Positions 18,148-28,288 are shown, numbered from the stretch's first letter. The stretch is DNA of 64,000 nucleotides from UBA5336 sp038526245 (GCA_038526245.1 JBCBGZ010000010.1:1-64000), one strand, 5' to 3'. The notes: generated from the letters alone by a model not told the origin. Numbers and translations are program-made.

Positions 18148-21100
18148 CTAGAAGCGCCCCCGCAGGCCGAAGAAAATACGCGGACCATAATCGTTGACCT
18201 CGTAGAGGTCGTCATTGGTGAATGCGAACTGCTCTTTCGGCTCACTTCCCAGATTGATGGCCTCAACCGACAAACGGAAATTGTCGGTGAGATTGTAGGA
18301 GGCCCGGGCTTCCCAGACACCCACATCACCCACGAAACGCAGGCGTGAACCGTCCGATACGAAGGGCTGGAAATACTCGTCGCGGTATTTGTAGGTCACC
18401 GATACATCGAAGTCGCCGACCCCCCAGAATGCCTGAGCCGATAGGGTGTTTTCGGATAGTCCGGGAAGGCCGCCTGGATCCAGGATGCCGTCTGCAATCT
18501 GGTCGATCGAGCCATCCAACTGGACGACGAACTGATCTCCGTAGCGACTGTCCTGGAACTCGAAGTCGGAGTCGACATAGTTGTAGCTCAGTTTCCCTCC
18601 AAGACCGCTCCAGAGGCCCGGAAGATAGCTCAACGTATGTGCGGCTGTGAGTTCCAACCCATACAGCGAGCTGGTGTCATCGCTGGTTTGTTGCAACGAG
18701 ATCGGTAGAGTCAGACTCTGGCCATTGATGTCGTAGGTCTCTTCGAGAACCGTATTTACGAAACCACCCTGGAACGACTTGTAGTAGCCGCTGATGGCCA
18801 GAATCGTGTCGTCGTTGGGGTACCATTCAAAACCGGCGTCGAAGTTCCAGGACATCAGTGGATCGAAGGCCGGGTTGCCATCGCCACTCACATCCGTGAT
18901 CAGCTCCTGGATCGTGGTGATCTGATCGGCATCATCATCATCGCTGGCATTGGCGAAGTCGAAGCTCCGGCCAAAACCCATATCTGCCGGGTCGGGCCTC
19001 GACATGGCGCGGAACACGCCCAAGCGAACCAGTTTGTCAGGCGCCACTTCAATGATAGCGATCGCGCTTGGCAACACCTCGGTGTAATCGTGATTGGCCG
19101 TCACCGGAACCAGATTGCCGAGCGAGGCGCTGAGCTGTCCGTCGGTTTCCGTGATCGTGATCTCCGGGCGGTATCCTGTGGCTTCTACATCCGTATTAAC
19201 AATGCGTGCACCGACATTGCCGCTCACCGGGAAGTTGCCCAGCTGCGTCTCGTAATTTGCCATCATGTAGAACGCGGTAGTCGTCTCGGTGACGTCAATC
19301 GTTCTGGTGTTTTCCTCGATCAGGCTCGGAATACCGGCTTCGAACGTATTCAATGCTTCAGCGAAGCTATTTTCGCTCGCATTTGGATCCGTGAGGAACG
19401 TGTTGATGGTTCCGAGCAGGCCGTTGAGCTGGCCGACCGCGGTTTCTGCTACACAACGCGCATCAAAGGTTGCCCATGAGCTTGTCGAGCTGATGACGCT
19501 GCCATCATCGGCAATGTTCGTGACCAGGTCACCATCACGCAGATTGTCAAGGAAGCTGTCGCCTTCCCGGAACTCCTGGTAGCAGGCGTCATTTGCAATC
19601 GAGATGATGCCGACGATGTCGTCCTGCAGCGTGGCATAGGTTGGATCGGTGTCGTAGAGGTCGTCATCTGTATCGTCGATGACTTCGCGGTTATTGACGG
19701 TCAGTTCGCCATCATTCTCGATCTCAAAAGAGAAGCGGCCGGCATTGATGTCCAGCGGGTTGCCAGAGTCGCTGCCGCCTGGGAGTTCAAGGTAATCCTG
19801 TTCCGCGACGCGCACACCGACTAGGATATTTGTGAACAAACCATCCATTTCATAGTCTGCATCCAACCGAATGGCGTTGATCGTGTTCTCGCGCAGGCGA
19901 TCATTGTCGATCCGTACGCGCAGGCGGTCCACATAATTTGCCGGATCGTTGACATCAAATTCTTCGTCATAAAGTCGATACACTGGCACATCTCGGCCAC
20001 GCAGGTCGTATTCGATCACAGGCGTGATGTCGGATTGAATTCGGAATTCCCATGCGCGTTCTGTCCGTTCCGTGTTGGAGTGGGCCAGGTCTGCCGAAAC
20101 GGTTAGACGATCTGTCACCTCATATCCGACGTTCAGGCCGCCACCGAGATATGTCTCAACGCGCTCGAAGTCCCCACCCTGAACCTCGATCGAATTGTCG
20201 GTGATGGCGCGGAGAATGCCGCCGTTTCCATTGGTCACCAGGGAATCCAGGCTCGTGGTGCTGGTTCCGGCAACGTTCAGCGAGGTGTCATTGCGACGTC
20301 CACCATTGAAGGTCAGGTCGCTGCGAAGCTCTTCCTGGCTGCGTTCCGACCATTGCAGGTCAAAATTGATGTCCCAACGATCGTTTGGCTGCCACTGGAG
20401 TTGGCCGAAGAAGGCATCCCGCTGGTCGCGCGTATCGTTCTGGCGGTAATGGCGCTGGGAGGGGGCGAAGACGAAGGGTACGCCTGCATCGATTGCGAGA
20501 CCTGTGGCCGGATCAATCGTGGTGTCAAAGCCTTCGGTGTCAGAGCCGCGTGTGTCGAGGTTGTCCGGGTTCCGGCGATCGTTGAAATCATCACAATCGT
20601 CATCGCCCCGATCGGTCGTCTCGGGGGTGTTTGAGAACCCTGTGAACGTGCCGCCATTGGTCTGGTCGGTGAACTGGGCAAGCCCGTCTGAGATCACGCA
20701 TGCTGGTCGCGAGTTGGACGTCGGGCCGGTCTGGCGGCTCTCTGCCTCAGGCTGTGAAATGTCTGACCGCTGGAAGCCCAGCGAAATGCCGATTTCACCC
20801 AAGCCGTCGAATTCGAGCTGGTCAACATAGCTGAGGGTGCCGCGATACCCGAGGTCGCCTGCCAGGGAATCTTCGATATTCTGTTGGTCGGGGTTGTAGT
20901 TGCCCTTAATGTCGAACTGGAAGCGCTGCTTGCCGAAATCGAGGGGGCGTAGAGTCTCAAGCTGGATCTGGCCGGCAACGCCGCCTTCGATCTGGCTGGC
21001 ATCCTGCGTCTTGAAGACGGCGAGCTTGTTGATCAGTTCGGATGGAAACTGGGAGAAGTTGACCGAGCGGTCGCCCGAGCCGTTGGTCGCGGCGCGACCA

Positions 21101-21498
21101 TTCACGACAGTCGACGAAAGGTAAGGTCCCAAACCACGGATCGAGACTTCGGTTGCACCGCCATTTTCACGGTGGGATGCAACGCCCGTCACGTTCTCAA
21201 GGGCTTCACCAATCGACAGGGCGGGGATGTCGCCGATTTCCTCGGCCGAGAGACCATCGACAATTTGCGTGCTCGAGCGCTTCAGCGCGATCGAGTCCTG
21301 GATGACCTGACGGGTGCCGGTAACTGTAATCGTGTCGAGCGTTTGCTGTTCTTCTGCTGTGGTCGTTTCTGCAGGCTGCTCGGTCTCCTGCGCGATCGCC
21401 ATGCCGCCCAACGGTAGAACAACGCTTGAAAGCAGCGCTGCGCGCCAGGCAAAGGTATGCCGCATCGATGCGGAGTTTGGGTGTGATTTCGATGACAT
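18148..21498 (-). CDS. TonB-dependent receptor, Caulobacter type (receptor 1)
   Basis: 1116 residues. A signal peptide ends near GGMAIAQ. Then a TonB-box-like ITVTGTR, a plug domain (QDSIALKRSSTQIVDGLSAE, SIGEALENVTGV, STVVNGRAATNG, IEGGVAGQIQLETLRPLDF) and a 22-strand-type barrel ending YGPRIFFGLRGRF. The plug resembles the TIGR01782 TonB-Xanth-Caul group used for carbohydrate uptake. It is divergent from the PL6-PL17 lyase operon, with shared candidate operators between them. Import of alginate oligomers over the outer membrane is inferred. The SD is AGGGAGGA five bases before ATG. Confidence 0.92.
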   Translation of the reverse strand: MSSKSHPNSASMRHTFAWRAALLSSVVLPLGGMAIAQETEQPAETTTAEEQQTLDTITVTGTRQVIQDSIALKRSSTQIVDGLSAEEIGDIPALSIGEALENVTGVASHRENGGATEVSIRGLGPYLSSTVVNGRAATNGSGDRSVNFSQFPSELINKLAVFKTQDASQIEGGVAGQIQLETLRPLDFGKQRFQFDIKGNYNPDQQNIEDSLAGDLGYRGTLSYVDQLEFDGLGEIGISLGFQRSDISQPEAESRQTGPTSNSRPACVISDGLAQFTDQTNGGTFTGFSNTPETTDRGDDDCDDFNDRRNPDNLDTRGSDTEGFDTTIDPATGLAIDAGVPFVFAPSQRHYRQNDTRDQRDAFFGQLQWQPNDRWDINFDLQWSERSQEELRSDLTFNGGRRNDTSLNVAGTSTTSLDSLVTNGNGGILRAITDNSIEVQGGDFERVETYLGGGLNVGYEVTDRLTVSADLAHSNTERTERAWEFRIQSDITPVIEYDLRGRDVPVYRLYDEEFDVNDPANYVDRLRVRIDNDRLRENTINAIRLDADYEMDGLFTNILVGVRVAEQDYLELPGGSDSGNPLDINAGRFSFEIENDGELTVNNREVIDDTDDDLYDTDPTYATLQDDIVGIISIANDACYQEFREGDSFLDNLRDGDLVTNIADDGSVISSTSSWATFDARCVAETAVGQLNGLLGTINTFLTDPNASENSFAEALNTFEAGIPSLIEENTRTIDVTETTTAFYMMANYETQLGNFPVSGNVGARIVNTDVEATGYRPEITITETDGQLSASLGNLVPVTANHDYTEVLPSAIAIIEVAPDKLVRLGVFRAMSRPDPADMGFGRSFDFANASDDDDADQITTIQELITDVSGDGNPAFDPLMSWNFDAGFEWYPNDDTILAISGYYKSFQGGFVNTVLEETYDINGQSLTLPISLQQTSDDTSSLYGLELTAAHTLSYLPGLWSGLGGKLSYNYVDSDFEFQDSRYGDQFVVQLDGSIDQIADGILDPGGLPGLSENTLSAQAFWGVGDFDVSVTYKYRDEYFQPFVSDGSRLRFVGDVGVWEARASYNLTDNFRLSVEAINLGSEPKEQFAFTNDDLYEVNDYGPRIFFGLRGRF

Positions 21499-21555
21499 TG
21501 AGTTCCTCCCTAAAAACGTAATGGCTTCAACTCGACGTGAAGTTCTCGTGAGGAA

Positions 21556-21586
21556 CCAATAGATGCTTCACCAAAATGTCAACCAA
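21556..21586 (-). promoter_or_regulatory. Candidate promoter of receptor 1
   Basis: On the minus strand a TTGACA -35 (21577-21582) inside TTGGTTGAC, a 15-base spacer, then TATTGG (21556-21561). The same TTGGTTGAC and 15-base spacing to TATTGA recur before receptor 2, and TTGGTTGAC is also found before PL6. The TTGGT part equals one arm of the GntR box, so regulator and polymerase would compete. Confidence 0.5.
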
Positions 21587-21595
21587 AGACTCTAA

Positions 21596-21610
21596 ATTGG
21601 TAGTACAAAA
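21596..21610. promoter_or_regulatory. Candidate GntR operator between receptor 1 and PL6
   Basis: ATTGGTAGTACAAAA matches the perfect box at 35543 at 12 of 15 positions and sits just upstream of the receptor-1 -35, within the divergent region. It could serve both directions. Confidence 0.55.
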
Positions 21611-21702
21611 AGATCTGGTCCGTTGTTCAGTGTCATCGAGAATCCAGATGCTGACTTGCTTTCAGGCTGACGAAACTGGGCTGTTTTTGGGATTTGAAAA
21701 TC

Positions 21703-21713
21703 ATTGGTTGACA
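21703..21713 (+). promoter_or_regulatory. ATTGGTTGACA: -35/operator half-site before PL6
   Basis: TTGACA (21708-21713) overlaps ATTGGT (21703-21708), as at the two receptor promoters. A convincing -10 at the expected distance is not visible. It lies about 62 bases before the PL6 start. Confidence 0.4.
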
Positions 21714-21774
21714 AAAAGGTCTACACAATTAGCGTGACGTCCAACGCCGGGAAACACGGCTTTGGGAGGCAGGT

Positions 21775-23979
21775 ATGCGTGCAGGACTGTTCGGTGCCAC
21801 TGCGATGATTCTCGCGCTCGGCGCGTGCGAGGCGGGGCCTTTGCAGGGCGCAGCGATACATTCGGCGCAAACGACAGCCCCTGAGCTGGTCGCAAATCTC
21901 GTTGCCACACCCGAAGCCTTCTCCGAGGCGATCGCCATGGCTGAGCCTGGCGATACGATTGTCCTCGCGAATGGCGTTTGGAACGATTTCGACATGTTGG
22001 TTGAGGGCATGGGCACAGACGCGGCGCCCATCACGGTGCGCGCTCAAACGCCCGGCGAAGTCATCCTGTCGGGCCAATCCAGCTTGCGGCTTGCTGGCGA
22101 GCATCTTGTTGTGTCCGGCTTGGTCTTTCGGGATGGCTACACCCCGCGTTCAGAAGTAATCAGTTTCCGAAAAGACAGCGAGACGCTCGCCTACAATTCT
22201 CGCGTCACAGAAACCGTGATCGATAACTACTCCAATCCCGATCGGCGCCAGCGCGACATCTGGGTAATGATGTACGGCCAGAACAATGTGTTCGACCGAA
22301 ACCACCTGGAAGGAAAGCAGAATTCCGGCCCGACCATGGCGGTGCGTTTGAACAGCGAAGAGAGTCAGGAGAACAATCATCTCATCGCAAAAAATTACTT
22401 TGGTCCGCGCCCAGTGTTTGGTTCAAACGGTGGTGAGACCCTGCGCATCGGCACCAGCCATTTCTCGCTGACCAATTCAAACACGCTGGTCGAGAACAAT
22501 TTCTTCGATCGTTGCAGCGGCGAGGTGGAGATCGTGTCCAGCAAATCCGGCGGGAACGTGTTTCGCGGCAACACCTTCTTCCAATCGCGCGGAACGCTCA
22601 CCCTGCGCCATGGGAACGGCACTCTCATCGAGGGAAATGTGTTTGATGGCGATGGCGCGCCATACACGGGCGGCGTGCGCGTGATCAATGCGCGCCAGAC
22701 CATACGCGGCAACCATTTCAAGGACCTGACAGGCGAGCGGTTTTCCGGTGCGCTTGTGGTGATGAATGGCGTGCCAAACTCGCCCATCAATCGATACCAT
22801 CAGGTCGATGGCGCTGTGATCGAGGACAATGTGTTCGAGAACGTGCATCGTATTGAGCTCGGCGAAGGCTCCGATGCAGAGCGCACCGCCGTACCCGTGA
22901 ATTCCGCTTTCCGCAGCAATACGGTCATCGGTTCGGGCGATGAGACGCCGTTTAGTCTCTATGATGATATGAGCGGCATCACGTTCGCTGACAACACAGC
23001 TGGCATGGCGCCGCCAGCCGCGATTTCGGGCGGCTTTAGCGTCGGCGCCGATCTGGCTGCCCCATCCACCAAGGCAGTTGGCGTGGCTCGCGATCAAACC
23101 GGGGTTGATTGGTATCCGAAGCCGGAAATAGCGTCACCCTTTGAGGGCGGTTCGCGCATCTCAGTGAACCCGGGGCAAGACACGCTTACGAGTGCGCTAT
23201 CGCAGGCTTCGGCGGGCGATACACTGGTGCTGGCGCCTGGGCGCTATGCCGAATCCAAGCTCTTCAATTTGCGTGTGCCGGTGACCGTGATGGCAGCGGA
23301 TCCGGCAAACCCGCCAGTTATCACCTTTGAGCGCCCAAACTTCATCCTGCTGTCCGCGAACGGCGCCGTTCGTCTTTCGGGCCTTGAAGTGTCGGGTGAA
23401 GCCTCGCCGGACGCGCGCGGCAACAGCTTTATCTCCACAACGACAAGCGGTGGCAGCGGCAACCATGTTGTTGAACTCTCCGACATGACGTTTGTCGATT
23501 TCGACGTGAACCGCGACTTCTCAATTGTGTCTGCGTCGAAGGGCACGTTCTACGACCGGATTGAAATCCGGGGATCTTCTTTCAGCGACGTGTCAGGCGC
23601 GGTCATCAAGCTCGATGCGGAAACCGATGACTATGGCATCTATAATGCCGAGTATCTCGTCATCGATGACAGCACATTTGAGCAGATTGGTGGACCGGCG
23701 GCCACAGTCTATCGCGGTGGGCGCGATGAAAGCACGTTCGGGCCCCATGTCTGGGTCCGAGGCTCAAGCTTCGACAATGTTGCTACCCGTGGCGGCCCGT
23801 TCATGGAGTTGCATGGGCTTCAAAACCTCGAACTGACGGGCAACCGCGTTGCGAACTCGCAGACCGCGCGTTTCACGATTACGACGGGCATTCCCAAAAC
23901 CAAGATCGCTGGCAACACGCGTGTCGGTGTCGATGCTCCGCCGCTGCTTTCCACAGTCGATTTGAGGCAGCGCAAATGA
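21775..23979 (+). CDS. Alginate lyase, polysaccharide lyase family 6 (lipoprotein)
   Basis: 734 residues. The lipoprotein signal has lipobox LGAC (C18), so it is probably anchored in the envelope. The chondroitinase-B-type beta-helix domain (about 45-420) contains GETLRIG (220-226), the catalytic pair K257 (IVSSKSGG) and R278 (LTLRHGNG), whose 21-residue spacing equals that of K220/R241 in AlyGC. A second beta-helix domain fills about 460-734, as in two-domain PL6 enzymes. Family enzymes cleave alginate by beta-elimination, often with polyG preference. SD GGGAGG precedes the ATG. The end overlaps the PL17 start by 4 bp. Confidence 0.94.
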   Translation: MRAGLFGATAMILALGACEAGPLQGAAIHSAQTTAPELVANLVATPEAFSEAIAMAEPGDTIVLANGVWNDFDMLVEGMGTDAAPITVRAQTPGEVILSGQSSLRLAGEHLVVSGLVFRDGYTPRSEVISFRKDSETLAYNSRVTETVIDNYSNPDRRQRDIWVMMYGQNNVFDRNHLEGKQNSGPTMAVRLNSEESQENNHLIAKNYFGPRPVFGSNGGETLRIGTSHFSLTNSNTLVENNFFDRCSGEVEIVSSKSGGNVFRGNTFFQSRGTLTLRHGNGTLIEGNVFDGDGAPYTGGVRVINARQTIRGNHFKDLTGERFSGALVVMNGVPNSPINRYHQVDGAVIEDNVFENVHRIELGEGSDAERTAVPVNSAFRSNTVIGSGDETPFSLYDDMSGITFADNTAGMAPPAAISGGFSVGADLAAPSTKAVGVARDQTGVDWYPKPEIASPFEGGSRISVNPGQDTLTSALSQASAGDTLVLAPGRYAESKLFNLRVPVTVMAADPANPPVITFERPNFILLSANGAVRLSGLEVSGEASPDARGNSFISTTTSGGSGNHVVELSDMTFVDFDVNRDFSIVSASKGTFYDRIEIRGSSFSDVSGAVIKLDAETDDYGIYNAEYLVIDDSTFEQIGGPAATVYRGGRDESTFGPHVWVRGSSFDNVATRGGPFMELHGLQNLELTGNRVANSQTARFTITTGIPKTKIAGNTRVGVDAPPLLSTVDLRQRK

Positions 23980-26162
23980 TGCCGTACGCCCGCCTCAAAC
24001 CCGGTATCAAGGGCTTTGCCACAGGTCTGGCGATGCTGTCTGCAGCAACGGGCCTTGCCGGATGCCGCGCCAGCGATGCGCCGCAAGCCCAGGTGACGGC
24101 TTTGAGCGAAGCGCCGCTTTTTGATCAGTCTATCGCCGCGATACAGCGGGGCGTGGATGCACGCATGGAAGCGGGTGTGCCTGTACCTGTGCCGGCCGAT
24201 GCGGGCGGCGGCTACACCCATGAGCAGCACAAGCAGAACGGTAAGACGATCTACGAAGCCGGTATGCTCTACGAGACCACGGGCGATCGGAAGTACCGCG
24301 ATTTTGCTGCGTCGATCCTGCAGGATTACGCGGCCATGTATCCGGGGCTCGGTCCACACCCTGCACGCGCCAACCAGGTGCCGGGTCGCTTGTTCTGGCA
24401 AAGCCTGAACGAGGCCATGTGGATGGTCTATGCCATTCAGGGCTATGACGCGATCCGTGGTGATCTTGACGCAGAGACGCGCACCGAAATCGAAAATGGT
24501 GTCTTGCGGCCTGTCGCTCTCTTTCTATCAGAAGGCCAGCCGCAAACGTTCAACCGCGTGCACAATCACGGCACATGGGCGGTCGCGGCGGTGGGTATGG
24601 CCGGCTATGTGCTGGATGAGCCCGAATGGGTCGAGCAGGCGCTGTTGGGCCTGGACCTCTCCGGAGAGGCGGGGTTTCTTCGCCAATTGGACGTTTTGTT
24701 CTCGCCGGACGGCTACTACGCTGAAGGCCCGTATTATCAACGTTTTGCGATGATGCCGTTTGTCCTGTTCGCCCAGGCCATAGAGAAGAACGATCCAGAG
24801 CGCGCCATCCTCGACCATCGCGACGGAATTCTGCTCAAGGCCGTCTACGCAACGGTTCAACAAAGCTATGGCGGCAAGTTCTTCCCCATCAATGACGCCA
24901 TCCGGGAGAAAGGGCTCAACACGGTTGAGCTGAAATATGCTCTGGCGATTGCCTACGAATTGACCGGCGACCCCACGCTTCTGGATGTGGTGACAATGCA
25001 AAGCAGTGTTGTGCCGACGCCTGGCGGGCGGGCGCTGGCGCGCGATATTGCGGCCGGGAAGGCTGAGCCATTCCAATTCAAATCAATGTTGTTCCGCGAC
25101 GGCGCGGACGGGGATCAAGGCGCGCTTGCCGTATTGCGTTCGGGGGCTGAGCGTGATGCGGCGGCCGTGGTTTTCAAACCGACCTCCCAGGGTTTGGGCC
25201 ACGGCCATTTCGATCGGTTGGGCTTCATTTACTACGATGATGGTGGTGAGGTCGTTGCCGACTACGGCGCTGCGCGCTTCCTGAATGTGGAGCCGAAAAA
25301 CGGTGGGCGCTATCTGCCGGAGAACGAAAGCTGGGCCAAACAATCCATCGCCCACAATGTGCTCGTCGTGGATGAGGAAAGCCAGTTTGGCGGAGACTGG
25401 CGCGTTGCGCAGGAGTTTGCGCCCGACGTCCTCGCGTTCGGTACAGCGAACGGTGTGCAATTCACGGCGGCTGAAATCGACACGGCCTATGACGGTGTCT
25501 CGCTACAGCGCCTGTTGGCGATGGCCCCCCGTGCAGGCGGTGGAAGCTACATTATTGATGTGATGCGCGCGCGCAGCGGGGGCGACCACACCTATGACTT
25601 GCCGGTTCATTTCAAAGGCCAACTGATTGAAACCGGCTTTGGCCTGGATCACGCCACAACAAATCTCACGCCCTTTGGCGCCCGGAATGGCTATCAGCAT
25701 CTCTGGCAGCGGGCCGTATCTGACACGCTTGACGGGTCGCAGGATATGTCGTGGCTCATCGACGACCAGTTTTACACGCTGACCTTTGCCGCGAACGCGC
25801 CTCTGACGGCCTATCTGACCGAACTCGGCGCAAATGACCCGGACCACAATTTGCGCCGTGAACAGGCTCTGGTACTGCGGGCAGGGGCATCGGACTTTGA
25901 CATTGTGTCGGTCTATGAGCGCCACGGTCGCTACGACAATGACGAGGAAGTCACCGTATTCAACGGCACGTCAGTTGCCGATGTTTCGCAGCAATCGATT
26001 GATGGAGTGGATGTCTACACGGTGCACTCTGAGAGCGGGGATGAGACGATCCTGCTTTTCGCCGAAGACACATCCATCGACACCGAACACACGATTTCAC
26101 TGGATGGAATGGAGGTCTCCTGGACCGGTCCAATCCACGCCGCAACCCGCAGCACCGAATGA
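23976..26162 (+). CDS. Oligoalginate lyase, polysaccharide lyase family 17 (lipoprotein)
   Basis: 728 residues. Lipobox LAGC (C30). The N-terminal alpha-toroid carries N197-H198 (RVHNHGTW) and the Tyr of EGPYYQRF (253-254), the PL17 catalytic set. The heparinase II/III-like beta domain has HGHFDRLG, VVADYG and IAHNVLVVDE, matching the zinc-binding region of Alg17c. These enzymes act exolytically on oligoalginate and release the unsaturated monomer, which becomes DEH. Coupled to PL6 by a 4-bp overlap, it would finish the depolymerisation started by PL6 and PL7. Confidence 0.94.
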   Translation: MMPYARLKPGIKGFATGLAMLSAATGLAGCRASDAPQAQVTALSEAPLFDQSIAAIQRGVDARMEAGVPVPVPADAGGGYTHEQHKQNGKTIYEAGMLYETTGDRKYRDFAASILQDYAAMYPGLGPHPARANQVPGRLFWQSLNEAMWMVYAIQGYDAIRGDLDAETRTEIENGVLRPVALFLSEGQPQTFNRVHNHGTWAVAAVGMAGYVLDEPEWVEQALLGLDLSGEAGFLRQLDVLFSPDGYYAEGPYYQRFAMMPFVLFAQAIEKNDPERAILDHRDGILLKAVYATVQQSYGGKFFPINDAIREKGLNTVELKYALAIAYELTGDPTLLDVVTMQSSVVPTPGGRALARDIAAGKAEPFQFKSMLFRDGADGDQGALAVLRSGAERDAAAVVFKPTSQGLGHGHFDRLGFIYYDDGGEVVADYGAARFLNVEPKNGGRYLPENESWAKQSIAHNVLVVDEESQFGGDWRVAQEFAPDVLAFGTANGVQFTAAEIDTAYDGVSLQRLLAMAPRAGGGSYIIDVMRARSGGDHTYDLPVHFKGQLIETGFGLDHATTNLTPFGARNGYQHLWQRAVSDTLDGSQDMSWLIDDQFYTLTFAANAPLTAYLTELGANDPDHNLRREQALVLRAGASDFDIVSVYERHGRYDNDEEVTVFNGTSVADVSQQSIDGVDVYTVHSESGDETILLFAEDTSIDTEHTISLDGMEVSWTGPIHAATRSTE

Positions 26163-26208
26163 GCAGAACAATGTGCCTCCATGGCGCCATACGTAAGGAG
26201 TTTAGAGC

Positions 26209-27090
26209 ATGTCAAAACCCGTAATTGGATTTATCGGCCTTGGCTTGATGGGCGGCAATATGGTCGAAAACCTTCAGAAGCGTGGGTTTGAAGTTGTCGT
26301 CCTGGACCTCAATAAGGGTGCGGTTGAAACCGTTCTGGCACGCGGCAACGCCTCTGCCGCCAGCACACCGAAAGAGCTCGCCGAGAAAAGCGACATCGTC
26401 CAACTCTGCGTGACCACATCGGAGGTCGTCGAGAAGCTGGTTTATGGGGATGACGGGATCCTTGCTGGTATCAAGGAAGGCTCTGTGCTGATCGATTTCG
26501 GCACGTCCATCCCAGCTTCCACCCAGAAGATTGGCGCGGACCTGGCCGCGAAGGGCGCCGGCATGATCGATGCTCCGCTAGGGCGCACACCGGCCCACGC
26601 CAAGGACGGCTTGCTCAACATCATGGCCGCCGGCGACAAGGCAACCTTCGACAAGTACGAGCCCATGCTGAAGGAGCAGGGCGAGAACGTGTTCTACCTC
26701 GGCAAGCTTGGCTCCGGCCACGTCACGAAGCTCATCAATAATTTCATGGGCATGACGACGGTATGCGCCATGTCCCAGGCCTTTGCCGCGGCAGAGTTGG
26801 CCGGTGTTGATCGCGCCCAGCTGTTTGAGATCATGTCAGCCGGGCCATCCAATTCTCCTTTCATGAAGTTCTGTAAGAACTACGCCGTTGATGGCGTGAG
26901 CGATCTCGGCTTTTCCATGAACAACGCCAACAAGGATCTTCGCTACTTCAACCAGATGATCTCCGATCTCGGTTCGCGCTCGCTGATTGCCGAGGGCACC
27001 TCGCAAAACCTGTCAGCCGCCGTCGAGGCGGGCATGGGGGACGGCAACGTGCCGGAAATATTCGACTATTTTGTCGGCCTCAAGAAATAG
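26209..27090 (+). CDS. NAD(P)-dependent beta-hydroxyacid dehydrogenase, probable DEH reductase
   Basis: 293 residues of the 3-hydroxyisobutyrate/6-phosphogluconate dehydrogenase-like family. Rossmann motif GFIGLGLMGGNM (7-18), substrate loop near DAPLGRTPAHA (121-131) and catalytic Lys174 in GSGHVTKLINNF. Members of this family in alginate loci of vibrios reduce 4-deoxy-L-erythro-5-hexoseulose uronate (DEH) to 2-keto-3-deoxygluconate. The position between PL17 and the KDG kinase supports that reaction. An AAGGAG site lies nine bases before ATG. A tartronate semialdehyde reductase is the alternative by family alone. Confidence 0.88.
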   Translation: MSKPVIGFIGLGLMGGNMVENLQKRGFEVVVLDLNKGAVETVLARGNASAASTPKELAEKSDIVQLCVTTSEVVEKLVYGDDGILAGIKEGSVLIDFGTSIPASTQKIGADLAAKGAGMIDAPLGRTPAHAKDGLLNIMAAGDKATFDKYEPMLKEQGENVFYLGKLGSGHVTKLINNFMGMTTVCAMSQAFAAAELAGVDRAQLFEIMSAGPSNSPFMKFCKNYAVDGVSDLGFSMNNANKDLRYFNQMISDLGSRSLIAEGTSQNLSAAVEAGMGDGNVPEIFDYFVGLKK

Positions 27091-27165
27091 GCCCGTCATC
27101 GCGATGGCGCAGCGACTTTCCGCAATCCTTTCGCTTTCATAACGGCCTTCCTCCCGTTGTGATCC

Positions 27166-27203
27166 GGGCCAGCGACAACACAGTTCCCCAGTTGCGCTGG
27201 CCC
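27166..27203 (+). promoter_or_regulatory. Hairpin upstream of kdgK
   Basis: A 9-bp perfect stem (GGGCCAGCG at 27166-27174 with CGCTGGCCC at 27195-27203), extendable by a bulged CAAC/GTTG pairing, in the 135-base gap between the reductase and kdgK. There is no T-tract and it lies 22 bases before the ATG, so mRNA processing or stability, or weak attenuation, is likelier than termination. Confidence 0.45.
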
Positions 27204-27225
27204 ACCCATTTCAAGAGGCGACCCG

Positions 27226-28245
27226 ATGCCCAAAACCGTTGTCACCCTTGGCGAACTCCTCATGCGCCTGAAGCCACCGGGCAAACTGCGCCTGCGCCAG
27301 GCCCAGGCGTTTGAAGTGTGCCATGGCGGCGCCGAAGTGAATGTGGCTGTGTCCCTGTCGGAGTTCGGGATGAACTCGCGGCTCATCACCGGATTGCCAG
27401 ATGGCGAGCTCGGCGCCCAGGCCCTGCGCTTCTTGCGCGCCCACGGCGTCGACACGTCAAGCATTCTGCAGCGCGCAGGCCGGCTGGGTCTGTATTTCAT
27501 GGAAGAGGGCGCGGACTATCGCTCCGGATGCGTCGTGTATGACCGCGCCGGAAGCGTTTTCTCCCAACTTTCTGAAAGCGATATCGACTGGGACCTGGCC
27601 TTTGCGGGGGCCGATTGGTTCCATATCAGCGGTATCACACCCGCGGTCTCCCAGGCGGCGAAGGCGCTCGCCAAGGCGGCGATGGTCGAGGCGAGACAGC
27701 GCGGCATCCATGTGTCGCTCGATCTCAATTTCCGCGACCGGCTCTGGCAGTATGGCGAGGCCGCCGGTGACGTGATGCCAGACCTTGTTGCTGAAACCGA
27801 TACGCTGATTGCGGGCCGCGGCGATTGCATTCACTGCCTCAATCTGGATGGCGATGGTGAGAGTGGCAGCGATGATTGGGCCGCATCATTGACGGCAAAA
27901 CTATTTGAACAGTTTGGTGGATTGACCCACGCGGCAATCACCCTGCGCAATTCGGAATCGGCAGAGCGTCATGCCTGGAAGGGGCATCTGCGCACGCGCG
28001 AGCAGGTCGAGTTTTCCAGAACCTATGAAATGACCGCAATTGTGGACCGGGTCGGCACCGGAGATGCGTTCTGCGCCGGTCTGATTTATGGGCTGCTTGA
28101 TGGCAGGGCGCCGAGCGACGCGCTTGAGTTTGCGGCCGCAGCCAACTGTTTGAAACATGCAATCGTCGGCGACAGCAACGCTGTGACCGTAGAAGAAGTC
28201 GACGCGCTGAAATCAACCGAACGCTTCGGCCTGTTGCGGCGGTAA
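27226..28245 (+). CDS. kdgK: 2-keto-3-deoxygluconate kinase (PfkB family)
   Basis: 339 residues. Phosphorylates KDG to KDPG with ATP. PfkB features are VTLGELLMRL at the N-terminus, the substrate-binding GGAEVNVA, the SLDLNFRDRLW strand, and the VGTGDAFCAG signature with catalytic base D280. It follows the DEH reductase gene, which would supply KDG. No KDPG aldolase follows it in the window. The start has GAGGCG a few bases upstream. Confidence 0.93.
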   Translation: MPKTVVTLGELLMRLKPPGKLRLRQAQAFEVCHGGAEVNVAVSLSEFGMNSRLITGLPDGELGAQALRFLRAHGVDTSSILQRAGRLGLYFMEEGADYRSGCVVYDRAGSVFSQLSESDIDWDLAFAGADWFHISGITPAVSQAAKALAKAAMVEARQRGIHVSLDLNFRDRLWQYGEAAGDVMPDLVAETDTLIAGRGDCIHCLNLDGDGESGSDDWAASLTAKLFEQFGGLTHAAITLRNSESAERHAWKGHLRTREQVEFSRTYEMTAIVDRVGTGDAFCAGLIYGLLDGRAPSDALEFAAAANCLKHAIVGDSNAVTVEEVDALKSTERFGLLRR

Positions 28246-28288
28246 AGCTGACCGGCGGTAGGCCGGCGTGGAGGAAACAAAGGTGCAG

